Below are positions 1 through 8,840 of a stretch of DNA of 64,000 nt, in pieces. Positions within the stretch are counted from its first letter, which is position 1. Each line of letters opens with the position of its first letter. A program made the position numbers and the translations under genes. The notes beneath the pieces were generated by a model that made no database searches, was not told the origin of the DNA, and saw only the letters and a list, made by a program, of their open reading frames with translations. Origin of the DNA: Thermoproteota archaeon (lineage in GTDB: Archaea > Thermoproteota > Thermoprotei_A > Sulfolobales > Acidilobaceae); assembly GCA_030549835.1 (NCBI GenBank), contig JAUQQR010000002.1, positions 16,269 through 80,268 of the forward strand. The letters are read 5' to 3'.

Positions 1-420
1 CCGGACATCGGAACAGGTAACCAAATAGAGGTCACAATTGGTGCAAGCCAGGCGAGCGCCACGGTCAAAATACACCCAACTTACCGAGAGAGCTACTACA
101 AGGATGTCCTACAAGTCAATAACAAAGACGATAACGCAATGAACGTGTATATCATTTTCTACGCGGTAACAAACAACCTCCCAGAAGGTAGCGTAGTCAA
201 GCTCTTAGTGTACGAAGGAAACACGAAGGTTAAAGAGCTAGTCATAACTAGTCCCCCGCTCAACACGCCGGTATTTATAGGCACCCTACAGGTTAACGTG
301 ATCTGGCGATTTGATTTCTACGTGTACATACCCGAGGGGACAGACATCACAAATGCAATATACACAGCAGGTGCCAAGCTAGTGTACACACCATCAACAG
401 AGACACCGCCAGTAATCTAA
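1..420 (+). CDS. C-terminal part of a secreted TasA/AbpA-like filament subunit (5' truncated by window)
   Basis: The reading frame is open from base 1, so the gene begins before the window; 139 residues are visible. They look like an extracellular beta-rich domain: a phrase resembling 'DVLQVNNKDDNAMNVY' is followed by alternating hydrophobic strands and no membrane segment, and the chain ends TPPVI. TasA/camelysin-type and archaeal bundling-pilus (AbpA) subunits share this 'D-V-x-x-V-x-N' strand and are usually encoded next to a SipW signal peptidase, as here (14 bp gap to the next gene). Assignment to that family is inference from context plus fold feel; a different secreted domain is possible. 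Bases here are visibly richer in GC than the rest of the window (TAC, CTC/CTA, ACC codons). Confidence 0.5.
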   Translation, partial: PDIGTGNQIEVTIGASQASATVKIHPTYRESYYKDVLQVNNKDDNAMNVYIIFYAVTNNLPEGSVVKLLVYEGNTKVKELVITSPPLNTPVFIGTLQVNVIWRFDFYVYIPEGTDITNAIYTAGAKLVYTPSTETPPVI

Positions 421-433
421 GCGGTAAGGTGAA

Positions 434-1546
434 ATGCAAGCTAGACAGTTTGAACCTAAAAGTTTTTTCCTTAAGTCCCTTTCCCTTGCTTTAAGTATCA
501 TCTTCTTGTTATCTATACTTGTCGTTGTGCTTACACTTCTCTCAAGGTTTGACTATCTGAACATCCTGGGAGCATCAGTAGTTATCTCTGATAGCATGGA
601 GCCTACTATAAGACGCTGGGACATGGTCATCTACGTAAACACTAATTTCACTGTTGGCGATGTAGTAGTTTACTGTGTGACCCCTAGCCACTGCATAGTT
701 CACAGAGTCGTAGACTTCCTCCACTTAAACACTGTTAATGGTTATAAAACTATGGTGACAGCAAAAGGGGATAATGTCAACATAACCGATAGCCCAGTAG
801 AGATAGAGAAAGTTAGAGGTAAGGTTCTCTTCACATTTCCTAGAGAGCTCTGGATACCGTTGCTAGTGGCCGTTACATCCTACATACTCTATGGACTTGC
901 CAGGATCCCTTACGTTGGCCCCTCCTACGTCTTCGTACTATGCGTCTGGCTACTCCTGGTGGTGTCCGTCTACGCAGCAGTTCCGAGGCTAATTACACCA
1001 ACGCCTGTGGTCGAGCCGGTGCTGAACCTAGCCGGTGTGTACTTAGACCAAGCATCATGCACTGTGAACATTTGCTACACGGGGACCCTGTTGCCAACTA
1101 GTGTCAAAGTGAATGTGAACGGAGCTCTCGCAGAGGTTGTCTCGATATCTTGGAGGGAAGTGGTTGTGAGGCCAGACCCTAGGTTACTACAAGGAGCTTT
1201 CGAGGGTAGGAGGCCCCTACTGGTAGAGGTTGAAGCAGAGCTGAACTATGTAGGCAGGCTATATGGCAGGTACAAGCTACTCGTAGGCGGGGCGAACCCG
1301 GAGCTAAGTGTTATAAACGGGGTTCTCCTGGTCAGGAACCCGAACTGTTTTCCAATAGCAGTGGATGTTGCGGTAAGATACCTGGTCAATAGTACCTGGG
1401 CGTGGAGTAATAGTACATTGATTGTTGAAGGCGCTTCAGACGCGGTGATCGAGCCACCTGAAGACGCTAAGTACGTGTACGTTTACGTGTACTGGTTTAA
1501 CCAAGGTGAGAAGCGATGGGTTGGACTATCAGTGAAAACCGGTTAA
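434..1546 (+). CDS. SipW-like archaeal type I signal peptidase with extracellular C-terminal domain
   Basis: Membrane serine peptidase that removes signal peptides. N-terminal membrane segment at about residues 17-38, then the S26 box ISDSMEPT with catalytic Ser54, the second box HRVV with His90 (archaeal/ER-type enzymes use Ser-His instead of Ser-Lys) and KGDN at 111-114. Two further membrane segments lie near 137-155 and 163-185. Residues from about 190 to 370 are an extra beta-rich exported domain, longer than in a minimal S26 enzyme (about 150-200 residues). An AAGGTGAA ribosome site precedes the ATG. It sits between a TasA-like subunit and a membrane protein, so it probably processes that subunit. 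Its 3' end overlaps the next gene if that one starts at 1516. Confidence 0.85.
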   Translation: MQARQFEPKSFFLKSLSLALSIIFLLSILVVVLTLLSRFDYLNILGASVVISDSMEPTIRRWDMVIYVNTNFTVGDVVVYCVTPSHCIVHRVVDFLHLNTVNGYKTMVTAKGDNVNITDSPVEIEKVRGKVLFTFPRELWIPLLVAVTSYILYGLARIPYVGPSYVFVLCVWLLLVVSVYAAVPRLITPTPVVEPVLNLAGVYLDQASCTVNICYTGTLLPTSVKVNVNGALAEVVSISWREVVVRPDPRLLQGAFEGRRPLLVEVEAELNYVGRLYGRYKLLVGGANPELSVINGVLLVRNPNCFPIAVDVAVRYLVNSTWAWSNSTLIVEGASDAVIEPPEDAKYVYVYVYWFNQGEKRWVGLSVKTG

Positions 1547-3579
1547 GCATGCTCATCAATATGCTTATGCTAGTATCAGGCGTGGCTTGTGCTATAGTAT
1601 CCACAATCTACATCTTAGTAGTAGTGCTCCCAGTTTACTACTTCCACGGCTACATCCAAGGATACTACTCTATCCTTGACTACAGGCTCTACTACATCGT
1701 AGACCAGCAGCCTGTTTCCATGCAGCACACAGACTACATTAGACATGTATCCCTTTCATTCACAGTATTATCACTCACAATTCTATCTCTCTCAATATTA
1801 TCCATAGTTCTCTCAAGAGGGAGGGCGACCCTGGCTGCAGGACTAGCTTTCGGGTGCTCATCTGCTCTAATCCTCCTCTACGGGCTCTTCAATGGCTACA
1901 TCTACAGGGCTATGGAACTAGACCTAGCTAGGTTTCGAGGCCTTCTCGGAGATATCATCACGATGAGAACGACAGCAGGTAACATTACGTTCACTGGAGT
2001 CAGGCTAGAGCAGGCAGGTGTTCTCGGGTTAGCACTAAACAACTGGATAATGCTAATGCTAATAGCTATAGCAGTTGTGGCTTCCTACGCATCCGTCTTA
2101 CTAGTCTCGATGAGACTACCTAAACACATCTTAAGACACAGCGCCTGGTACGGCAGGATCGGGCAGGGACTAGTATACACAATGACAGCAGTCCTAGTAC
2201 TCTCATCCCTCGCATCAATCTTCAGTTACTATCCATCCTCTCTAGTCATAGTACCCCAGCCACCACCAGCTACACTAGAACAATCACAATACACTTACAC
2301 GTGCACTGACTTGGCTAGAACAAGTAGAGGAGCACTAACAAACACTGACTTCGAAGAATACCCTATATCCGGGTGGACTAACTACGGTGGTAATTGGGAA
2401 CTTTCAACTGGAGGAGGCTTCAAGGGCAACGCTCTAAGGGGGAGAGACAACAATCGTGGTGTAGGAGCTTCATCCCAGTACTACTGGAACACTAGGATAG
2501 ATGGGTACACCTCACTATGGGTATCAGTGAAAGTTAGAGCAGAAACAATAGATGGCAGAAAGGGGATAGGACTGCTTAACGCTGATAGGAACAGGCTCTA
2601 CGAGATATCAGTGAGTAACGGCCTAGCCACTATACGCAAATATGATGGGTCTTGGGTATCAATAGGCAGTTCACCGGTTTCAGGGTATAGTGCCACTAGA
2701 TGGTACACTCTCGTTCTACACTACAATGTAACCGCTGCACGTGTCAGCTTCAGGTTATGGGTATACGATGATACAGGGACCTTAGTTTCTACACTATCAG
2801 CTAGTGACGTGGGGGGAACGAGATTCACCCCTGCTTACGCGGGTGTTACAATAGATGCTCCTCAAGCTCGTCGGTTTAGATTTGATGACTTCATAATATC
2901 AACGGTAGACCCTAGGATAATCATGTTCACGGGCTTCTACACAGGCATGAGGGTTAAGGTATGGGACAACCTAGGAAACCTTGTGAGCTCTGAAACTACT
3001 ACAGCAACCTCATTCACACTGGATGTTACGAGAGATATTGTTGTGGGTACTGGTGTTGATGGAAGGATTGCAGTGGAGTACCCAGATGCGTACCTCTGCG
3101 GCACCCTCACAGTACCCAGCACCGACGCCATACTGGGCGGAGACACATACACCCTGACCACAGCCTCAATCTCGGTGAGCCTAGGTAGCAATAAGACCAG
3201 CGCTAGTTTAACGCTAAAAATTTCAGGGACTACCCGGTTCAACACGACGGCAAGAGTCCTCCAAATAAGCACCTCCCAGATTCTCTACGCTAGACTGATA
3301 CTGGACTCTGCATCAGCCTTGCCCACACTAAACTTAAACATATGGATCGAGGGCGCCACAAGCTCTACGAGCATAATTATAAAAGACGGCGTGCCGATTG
3401 CTGACTCGACGAGCTTAGTGCAGCTCAACCTCGGAGCGGGGAACAGCATCTCTATATCTGGCTACTTCACAGCGACTGACCAATTAGCAACACTAAACCT
3501 AAAGCTAAAACTCTGCACTGTAAGCAATGAAGCTGGTGTATGCATATACTATCCAATAGTATTATCAGTAAATTCCTGA
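1516..3579 (+). CDS. Polytopic membrane protein with extracellular concanavalin/LamG-like domain
   Basis: About five membrane helices are visible (residues roughly 14-40, 78-100, 103-130, 170-198, 214-238), followed by some 450 residues without helices that should lie outside the cell. Residues about 275-460 (GFKGNALRG, then a run of aromatic-rich strands and RFRFDDFII) resemble a jelly-roll lectin/laminin-G fold; the last 200 residues are Thr/Ser-rich beta sequence. The ATG at 1516 overlaps the signal peptidase gene by 31 bp; an in-frame ATG at 1549, just after that gene's stop, is an equally good start. Third gene of the filament-like operon, perhaps a cell-surface anchor or assembly protein. 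Function not recognised with certainty. Confidence 0.6.
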   Translation: MGWTISENRLSMLINMLMLVSGVACAIVSTIYILVVVLPVYYFHGYIQGYYSILDYRLYYIVDQQPVSMQHTDYIRHVSLSFTVLSLTILSLSILSIVLSRGRATLAAGLAFGCSSALILLYGLFNGYIYRAMELDLARFRGLLGDIITMRTTAGNITFTGVRLEQAGVLGLALNNWIMLMLIAIAVVASYASVLLVSMRLPKHILRHSAWYGRIGQGLVYTMTAVLVLSSLASIFSYYPSSLVIVPQPPPATLEQSQYTYTCTDLARTSRGALTNTDFEEYPISGWTNYGGNWELSTGGGFKGNALRGRDNNRGVGASSQYYWNTRIDGYTSLWVSVKVRAETIDGRKGIGLLNADRNRLYEISVSNGLATIRKYDGSWVSIGSSPVSGYSATRWYTLVLHYNVTAARVSFRLWVYDDTGTLVSTLSASDVGGTRFTPAYAGVTIDAPQARRFRFDDFIISTVDPRIIMFTGFYTGMRVKVWDNLGNLVSSETTTATSFTLDVTRDIVVGTGVDGRIAVEYPDAYLCGTLTVPSTDAILGGDTYTLTTASISVSLGSNKTSASLTLKISGTTRFNTTARVLQISTSQILYARLILDSASALPTLNLNIWIEGATSSTSIIIKDGVPIADSTSLVQLNLGAGNSISISGYFTATDQLATLNLKLKLCTVSNEAGVCIYYPIVLSVNS

Positions 3580-3599
3580 CTATTGATGGTTATCCGTGG

Positions 3600-4505
3600 G
3601 GTTTGGGTTTTTTATGTTTGATATTAACTCTTGGCTTCATAGACCTCGGGGCGCCTTTCATTGGCTTTCATATCATTAGTTTTTGCAAACATTGATTATC
3701 TCGGGTTCACTGCTGTGGGGTAACCTCCACATCTTAGTGAATCTATTTTATATGTTTAGGGATGCTAGCTTTTGCCTATCTACATACCTGCATCATAGGC
3801 AGGTTCTAGAAGTGTTATATGGAGGAACCTTGACTGCAAGTGTTTTCTCTGAGAACTTGCTATGTATAATCTTCCAGGGTGTTCTAGCATTCCTCTTCCT
3901 CCTCTCTATGTTAGTCTTCCCTCTGGCTATCCTATATTCTTCCTCAAGATCTTCAAGTATATGTATAGCGTTTGGGATTAAACCCGTTATCTGCTTAACA
4001 AGCTTATTTATGAAGTCTTTCTCTTTATTTCTCTCTTCTAGTATATTACTCAAAGAGCTCTCTTACCAATAGATTGCTTCAAAGTTATTCTCACAGTTTT
4101 ATTCTCATAGTCTACTTTTATTAAAGTTACCTTACATTTTGCAAATCTCCTCTTAATTCTCGGCTCATCTTCCCTAGCTTTACACTTTAGATATCTCTTC
4201 CTCCAAGACTAGATAATAGAGTATGCTATTCTTATAATAGCATCAACCTAGTGTTTAGCATATGGACACTCTTTGAGCATCGAGTCTCTAAGCATTTTCT
4301 TAAACCTCCCATCAACAGGTATTCTAGGGATCTTAACTTTACACCCTACTTTAACATTATTCTCTCCACTTCTCCAGGATAGCTTTGGGAGCTTGTACTC
4401 CTACACGATATTCTCCTATATAATATCTAATGCCTTCTGGAGCATTCTAGTATACCGTGTTATCAGCTCTCTAAGTCTCTCATCTCTTACTGGAACACTA
4501 TACAT
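3600..4505 (-). pseudogene. tnpB: Decayed IS607/IS605-type tnpB (RNA-guided nuclease ancestor)
   Basis: Read on the minus strand from about 4505, a TnpB N-terminus is clear (RMYSVPVRDERLRELITRY, then FKKMLRDSMLKECPYAKH and SWRKRYLKCKAR), interrupted by four in-frame TAG codons at 4416-4418, 4401-4403, 4248-4250 and 4209-4211, at places where the family carries Trp. After a frameshift near 4050 the C-terminal part follows: NAIHILEDLEEE (RuvC-II glutamate, codon about 3952-3954) and VPPYNTSRTC of the zinc finger, then a stop where CG should follow. The stretch that should hold the RuvC-I aspartate is missing, so there is also an internal deletion. The tail continues to about 3600 and matches a second copy at 31.65-31.83 kb. 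A dead element; the surrounding 3580-4800 holds no intact gene. Confidence 0.8.
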
Positions 4506-4574
4506 TCTTACAACTTCACAAGTTTTCGATAAGTTTTCTTGCGCCTTCAACTACCTCCCTATACTTGCTGCTCC

Positions 4575-4649
4575 TCATACCGTAAAGCTTTCTAGCAAAG
4601 TAGTATAGCTTATACTAAGCCTCTCACAAACCTCCTTAGGTTTAAACAA
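4575..4649 (-). pseudogene. tnpA: Remnant of IS607 tnpA serine recombinase (HTH fragment)
   Basis: Minus-strand codons give LFKPKEVCERLSISYTTLL and stop shortly after. This resembles the N-terminal MerR-like helix-turn-helix of IS607 TnpA (family pattern L-x-P-K-E-V-x-x-x-L-G-I-S-x-x-T-L). The catalytic serine-recombinase domain is absent; about 70 bp further on the tnpB remnant begins, which is the IS607 gene order. This marks the element as IS607-type rather than IS200/IS605. Call rests on a 24-residue fragment. Confidence 0.55.
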
Positions 4650-4803
4650 CAATATCCCAATAATTAAAAACGATATCAAACCTTATGAACCTTTATAAGA
4701 CCTGAAACAGCTGTGCTAGGCGACTACATGGGAGCCTCTATGAATAGTCATCTACTGAGAAATGGTATTGTATAAAAGCTATTACTTATGTACTGTTTTA
4801 GTT

Positions 4804-5586
4804 TTAAGTGCTTGGAGCTATGATATATCTTACAGTGCTTCCATCTGGGCTCTTAAATATTAACTCTAGTGGTTTATCTGTTGAGAATCCTATATCTATA
4901 GTGTCTGCTACTTTAGTGAGATTTAATACTTTTCTAATATATGATATATCATATTTTGCTTTAGCAGGACTCCTAACATTAAGATTTATTAATGCTGCCG
5001 AGTCTCTAGTTAGTGTTAATGATACCTTAGAGCCTGCCTCACCAGTTGATCTTAGAGTTATGTTATTTTCCTCAGCTTCAATCTCTACATTATCTGAGAC
5101 TGTTTCTATATCTCTTAATGCTTTCTTTAAAACATCACTTAGAATAGTAGCGCTTACATCATGCTCTAACTTAACCTCTAAAACTTCGGCTTGTACTTCA
5201 AAGTTTGGGAGAACAAATCTACGAGGTATAGTCCCCTCAATCATAATAATAACTTTATCTGATAATACCCTAAACTCTACGGGATTCCCCTTCTTACCAG
5301 TTGTAATCTCACATAAAGTACTTAGCTTAAAACCCATATCAATACTCTCTCTGTCACTCTCAATATCAAACTCTAGAAAAGCTTCTCTAGGAATACTAAC
5401 CTCAATATATGCTACCTTAGAAGAATCCATACCTGCAACTTTTAAATTATCCCTTGTAATAGTAAATCTAGCTTCATCTAGTATGCTCGATAGTGCATCA
5501 ATAAATTCACCAAATGTTTTAGCATCAGGATACTTAAACCTACCAATAGGCTCTCCTAACTCCTCAAGAATACTCAAACTTAACAC
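4804..5586 (-). CDS. pcn: DNA polymerase sliding clamp PCNA
   Basis: 260 residues, against about 245-250 for archaeal PCNA. Ring-forming processivity factor for DNA polymerase, FEN1, ligase and other clients. The family start FKYPDAKTFGEFIDALSSIL is at about residue 18, followed by two repeats of the clamp fold; the second ends with LIFKSPDGSTVRYIIAPS. The annotated start is a GTG; a TTG at codon 4 would remove three residues, and most homologues start near FKYPDAK, so the first 15 residues are either a lineage extension or an over-call. Crenarchaea normally have several PCNA paralogues forming heterotrimers; only one is in this window. Stands alone between transposon remnants. Confidence 0.93.
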   Translation of the reverse strand: MLSLSILEELGEPIGRFKYPDAKTFGEFIDALSSILDEARFTITRDNLKVAGMDSSKVAYIEVSIPREAFLEFDIESDRESIDMGFKLSTLCEITTGKKGNPVEFRVLSDKVIIMIEGTIPRRFVLPNFEVQAEVLEVKLEHDVSATILSDVLKKALRDIETVSDNVEIEAEENNITLRSTGEAGSKVSLTLTRDSAALINLNVRSPAKAKYDISYIRKVLNLTKVADTIDIGFSTDKPLELIFKSPDGSTVRYIIAPST

Positions 5587-5639
5587 CCAAGTTCTAGTTA
5601 TAAAGTAGAAGTTTTAATCTAGAAAACACCCTCTAATGT

Positions 5640-5990
5640 ATGCTCTTTTCTTTTTTCCTTTCAGTCTTTTTGATTGCTTTCTGTCCTTACTTTATCTAGC
5701 AAGCCTTATAAGCTTTATTGTTGGGTTTCGGAAAATTCATTAGGCATCATGAGGAGCTGGATGTCGGGTCATAGGTATGTGCATCTTGGCAGAGTCTTTT
5801 TAGTGTGGGGTTTTGAGTTTAGTTTTCGTAAGGCTTAGAGGGTGTTTAGGGTGACTCTCTGGGCTTCCCACGTCTTGTGTAATGCCACTCTCGGGGCGGG
5901 CTCTTTCATTCTTGGTGTTTATTGAGTTCTCTATCTTCTCGCTGGGTGGCTCTCAGCGTTATGGATGGGGCCGTAGTGTTGTATCTTGTG
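5640..5990 (-). repeat. TnpB-element 3' end remnant (minus strand), partner of the 16.98-17.09 kb repeat
   Basis: This 430-bp gap between PCNA and the next gene has no ORF of its own. Minus-strand text around 5890-5850 gives ALHKTWEAQRVTLNTL, comparable with the TnpB tail KMWG..VPLNAPK seen in other gaps, with a GCTCTCAGC(A/G)TTA block at about 5948-5960 that recurs at 14.41 and 34.82 kb. The part at 5640-5765 (TTTATCTAGCAAGC, then AGCTTTATTG and CATGAGGAGCT) recurs with roughly three-quarters identity at 16.98-17.09 kb. No intact frame or terminal repeat is visible. Confidence 0.5.
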
Positions 5991-6043
5991 GGAGAATAGT
6001 TTCATAAGTTAGAATTAAGGTTTTAAAGCCTTCTACCATGTAG

Positions 6044-6322
6044 ATGAATAGGGTTAGAAGAATGAGTGAGTATCTAGAACAGCTTAGAGAGTTAATTAAG
6101 GGTGAGGTTTCGAGATATAGGCTATCAATAACATTGACTAGAGATTCTCTTAGCTTAGTTAGAGATAGAGATGTGGTTATGATAGTTAGAGACTTAAGAG
6201 ACTACGTAGAATTATCTTATCGTGGTAGAAAATATACTTATGATAAATGGTATACGAAACCCCAACATCTAGCATCTACAATCCTAAATACTTTAAAAGT
6301 TCAAGAGAAGGCAGTAGAGTAG
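6044..6322 (+). CDS. Small conserved-looking hypothetical protein
   Basis: 92 residues, charged, with a predicted helix at 7-25 (EYLEQLRELIKGEVSRY), then beta strands (LSITLTRDSLSLVRD, VVMIVRDL, VELSYRGRKYTYDKW) and a C-terminal helix. No signal peptide, Cys motif or catalytic signature. An ATG at codon 7 (6062) is an alternative start; the stretch AAGGTTTTAAAGCC at 6022-6035 could be part of the promoter, which would favour a leaderless or near-leaderless message. I do not recognise the family. Flanked on both sides by transposon-tail repeats. Confidence 0.55.
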   Translation: MNRVRRMSEYLEQLRELIKGEVSRYRLSITLTRDSLSLVRDRDVVMIVRDLRDYVELSYRGRKYTYDKWYTKPQHLASTILNTLKVQEKAVE

Positions 6323-6419
6323 CCTAATGCAACTGCCCCGGGTTTTCCACAGCTGTTTATATTAGTTTTCATTCATCTAGTATAGGATAGAGAGCTTTAA
6401 GACTATTTCAAAGGATAGC

Positions 6420-6560
6420 AATACTCGTAATGTGGGGACTAGGAGTGCCCCTAAATACTCTCAAGCTCGGTGAGAACCTGCACGGGACGTGAGGAGTAGA
6501 GTTGGGGCATGAGCATATTGCTAGGGCTGGGGATACTAGCTGAAGTAATCACTTAAGACT
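6420..6560 (+). repeat. TnpB C-terminal tail remnant (plus strand)
   Basis: Plus-strand reading from about 6431 gives MWGLGVPLNTLKLGENLHGT, stop, GVELGHEHIARAGDTS. The same tail pattern (MWG..VPLN..K..E......G) appears at 23.29-23.39 kb and, on the minus strand, at 34.64-34.76 kb. No upstream tnpB body remains. The whole 308-bp gap 6323-6630 carries no other gene. Confidence 0.5.
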
Positions 6561-6630
6561 GGAAATAGTGGAAAGATCGGTTTTAAGCCTTGACATTTAT
6601 ATGTGAACATTGGGATTTGGGGTCTAGTAG

Positions 6631-7725
6631 ATGAGTGTTAGGCCATTAGTTGTGGTTGTAGATATTGATGATGATATTTCTGAGGTTTTGGGTGTTAGTG
6701 TTGTTAGAGGGGAAAAGATGGTTCTAGAGGCTGCGTTAAGTTATGCTAGTGTTAGGCCTGAGGATGCTGATTTGAATGCTATATTTTCTGGGTTGAGTTT
6801 GTATAGGAAGCTTATGTCTAGGGGGTTGAATCCAGATGTGGCTATAGTTGGTGGTTCTAGGTTTGATATTATTGATGCGCAGGTTAAGGTTAGAGAAAGG
6901 GTTAAGAGTATAATTGAGGGCTCTAATGATAAGTATGAGCTCTACATTGTTGGAGATGGGCTGGATGAGATTATGATAGCTGAGGTTTTAGGGGAGGTTG
7001 CTCCAGTAGCTGCTGTTAAGAGAGTTGTTGTTGAACAGCATGAGTCTTTAGAAGCAAGCTATGCTCTACTAGTGAGGTATTTGAGGAAGGCTTTAAGTGA
7101 TCCTAGGCTTGCTAAGTATACTCTAGGTATACCTGGTGTTATCATAGTTATACTAGCTCTACTCTCACTATTCAATCTATTACTAGAAGCTTTAAAGATA
7201 TCACTCTTAGTATTAGGGTTAATTATGGTGATTAAAGGATTTGGTATTGAGCATAACATAATAGACATATCAGTAAAGGTAATTAGAGGGTTAAGAGAGA
7301 CTCCCCACATGAAGCTTGCTGGTATAGTACTACTTCTAGCTCTAACAGTTAGTGGAATCTCTGTAACATACTATACATACTCTACAATCGGGCTTAATGA
7401 AGCGGTAGTTAGACTACTAGGATTAAGTATACCCATAACCCTACTAGGCTTAGCGCTATATATGCTAGTAGGTAATGCTCTAGGAGAGCTGATAAGAGGT
7501 AATCTTAATATTCTAAACACACTAGCAGTAATCATAGTACTCCTCTTCACAGCAGCGGCATTCCATAGCCTAGGCTCAAACCTAGACGATATACTACTAA
7601 AAGAGAATATAAGCCTAGCAGAAGCCTTACTACAATCAATTCTAAATAGTAGATTTATATTCAACATAATTATAGGTGTATCTATAGCAGCCCTACTAGA
7701 AATACTCGTAAGACTATTAAAGTGA
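6631..7725 (+). CDS. DUF373 family membrane protein
   Basis: 364 residues. Residues 5-150 form a soluble Rossmann-like half (VVVVDIDDDISEVLG, then VAIVGGSRFD and LYIVGDGLDEI) and the rest carries about six membrane helices (roughly 165-185, 188-206, 229-250, 256-282, 300-320, 335-360). This architecture is the archaeal DUF373 family, whose function is unknown. The ATG is chosen because the N-terminal strand begins at once. A TTTATATGTG sequence about 25 bp upstream fits a TATA box and a short leader. No operon partner. Confidence 0.8.
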   Translation: MSVRPLVVVVDIDDDISEVLGVSVVRGEKMVLEAALSYASVRPEDADLNAIFSGLSLYRKLMSRGLNPDVAIVGGSRFDIIDAQVKVRERVKSIIEGSNDKYELYIVGDGLDEIMIAEVLGEVAPVAAVKRVVVEQHESLEASYALLVRYLRKALSDPRLAKYTLGIPGVIIVILALLSLFNLLLEALKISLLVLGLIMVIKGFGIEHNIIDISVKVIRGLRETPHMKLAGIVLLLALTVSGISVTYYTYSTIGLNEAVVRLLGLSIPITLLGLALYMLVGNALGELIRGNLNILNTLAVIIVLLFTAAAFHSLGSNLDDILLKENISLAEALLQSILNSRFIFNIIIGVSIAALLEILVRLLK

Positions 7726-7892
7726 AATTATTTAAGGCAATGTTATTCATGTAAGTTAAAGCTTATCCTAGCAGATATGATTTAATAACAGCATAGTCTT
7801 TATATTAAACCTCCTCTACATTATAACCTAAATGATTATAACTGTAACCATGTTAGCTATTATTTAACATGTATGAGGGGTGCTATTGTTTA

Positions 7893-8543
7893 TTAAACTC
7901 CAAAGTTTCTTCTCTGATTATAGAACCATGTGATTGCCTCCTCTAATTCTCTCCTAGTGAAGTTAGGCCATAGCGTGTCTGTAAAGTATAGTTCAGCATA
8001 TTCTATTAATAGTGGGAAGAAGCTACTTACTCTCCGCATACCTCCAGTTCTTATAACTAAGTCTATTGGGGGGAGGTTTTGGGATGGTGCTTTTAGACCT
8101 TTAGCTAGGTAGTTCTCAAATTCCCAGTAGAAGCTATAGCATAAGCCGGTAGTGATTATATAGTCACTTCTATCTTTTGTCTCCTCAACCAGAGATTTAA
8201 TAGATGCTCTAAGCTTATCTGGTATTAAGCTTAAATCTCCCACTACTCTTATCGATATATCATATTTTTTTAGTGTATAATCACTTCTAAAATCCCATAA
8301 TGCTTTATCTATTAGCTTAAATAGTATCCTCTTCTCATAATCACTTCTTCTAGTACAATTATCTCTACTCATAGCATAGACTGTTACATATTTAACATCA
8401 TAATCTATAAACCACCTGATAGCATTCTTTAATACCTCGTACCCTTTATCGTAAGCATATTCTAAGTCTAAACCCGTGCTATTAGCCCACCTCCTATTAC
8501 CGTCAGGAATTATACCGACATGGCTTAACCTATTAGTATGCAT
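7893..8543 (-). CDS. uppS: cis-Prenyltransferase (undecaprenyl/polyprenyl diphosphate synthase)
   Basis: Condenses isopentenyl diphosphate in cis to make the long polyprenyl carrier for glycosylation of lipids and proteins at the membrane. Motif I GIIPDGNRRWA (residues 10-20, catalytic Asp14) and the C-terminal block DLVIRTGGMRRVSSFF followed by YAELYFTDTLWPNF are clear; the usual RTSGE is RTGGM here, losing the glutamate near the IPP site, which is worth noting. 216 residues, slightly short against the usual 230-260. ATG start, divergent from the repeat region upstream. Confidence 0.88.
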   Translation of the reverse strand: MHTNRLSHVGIIPDGNRRWANSTGLDLEYAYDKGYEVLKNAIRWFIDYDVKYVTVYAMSRDNCTRRSDYEKRILFKLIDKALWDFRSDYTLKKYDISIRVVGDLSLIPDKLRASIKSLVEETKDRSDYIITTGLCYSFYWEFENYLAKGLKAPSQNLPPIDLVIRTGGMRRVSSFFPLLIEYAELYFTDTLWPNFTRRELEEAITWFYNQRRNFGV

Positions 8544-8599
8544 TACTCTACACCTAGAAGCTATAATAATCTATGGTTTAAGTTAAAAATGTTTAAGTT

Positions 8600-8725
8600 G
8601 GAAACACGACTTAGGGGTTCAGCTCTGATATATGTTAATTGCCCTATCTCTGTTTCTCTTATATTCGTCTTGGGCTTGTATTACCCTCTGAAGGCTTATA
8701 GGGCGTCGAGCACTCCGCATCTTAA
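8600..8725 (-). repeat. TnpB tail remnant (minus strand)
   Basis: The block GGGGTTCAGCTCTGATATA at 8615-8633, followed by ATTGCC, recurs at 34.64 kb (same strand) and in reverse complement at 23.36 kb. Read on the minus strand upstream of it is a frame-shifted version of the tail seen at those loci (KMR, then PISLQR). Only about 125 bp are kept, between uppS and the DUF84 gene. Confidence 0.45.
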
Positions 8726-8840
8726 CTTATCCTACATTAGAAATAGTAGAGATATGTCTATGAGATATTCTCTATATGGAGGCATAGTGAATCTTAATAC
8801 CAAAAAGCTTCTACTATAATAATCTACTAGGGATTCCTAT

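Noticed and set aside
3683..4072. Open plus-strand frames at 3683-4072 and 4273-4608
   Set aside because: They run antisense to the recognisable tnpB fossil, have no ribosome site and make Leu/Ser-rich nonsense.
4808..5608. Long plus-strand open frame over PCNA
   Set aside because: Exact shadow of pcn; hydrophobic Ser/Leu/Thr composition typical of antisense frames.
8538..8819. Plus-strand 93-codon frame upstream of the DUF84 gene
   Set aside because: Covers the uppS 5' end and a transposon-tail repeat; no conserved character.
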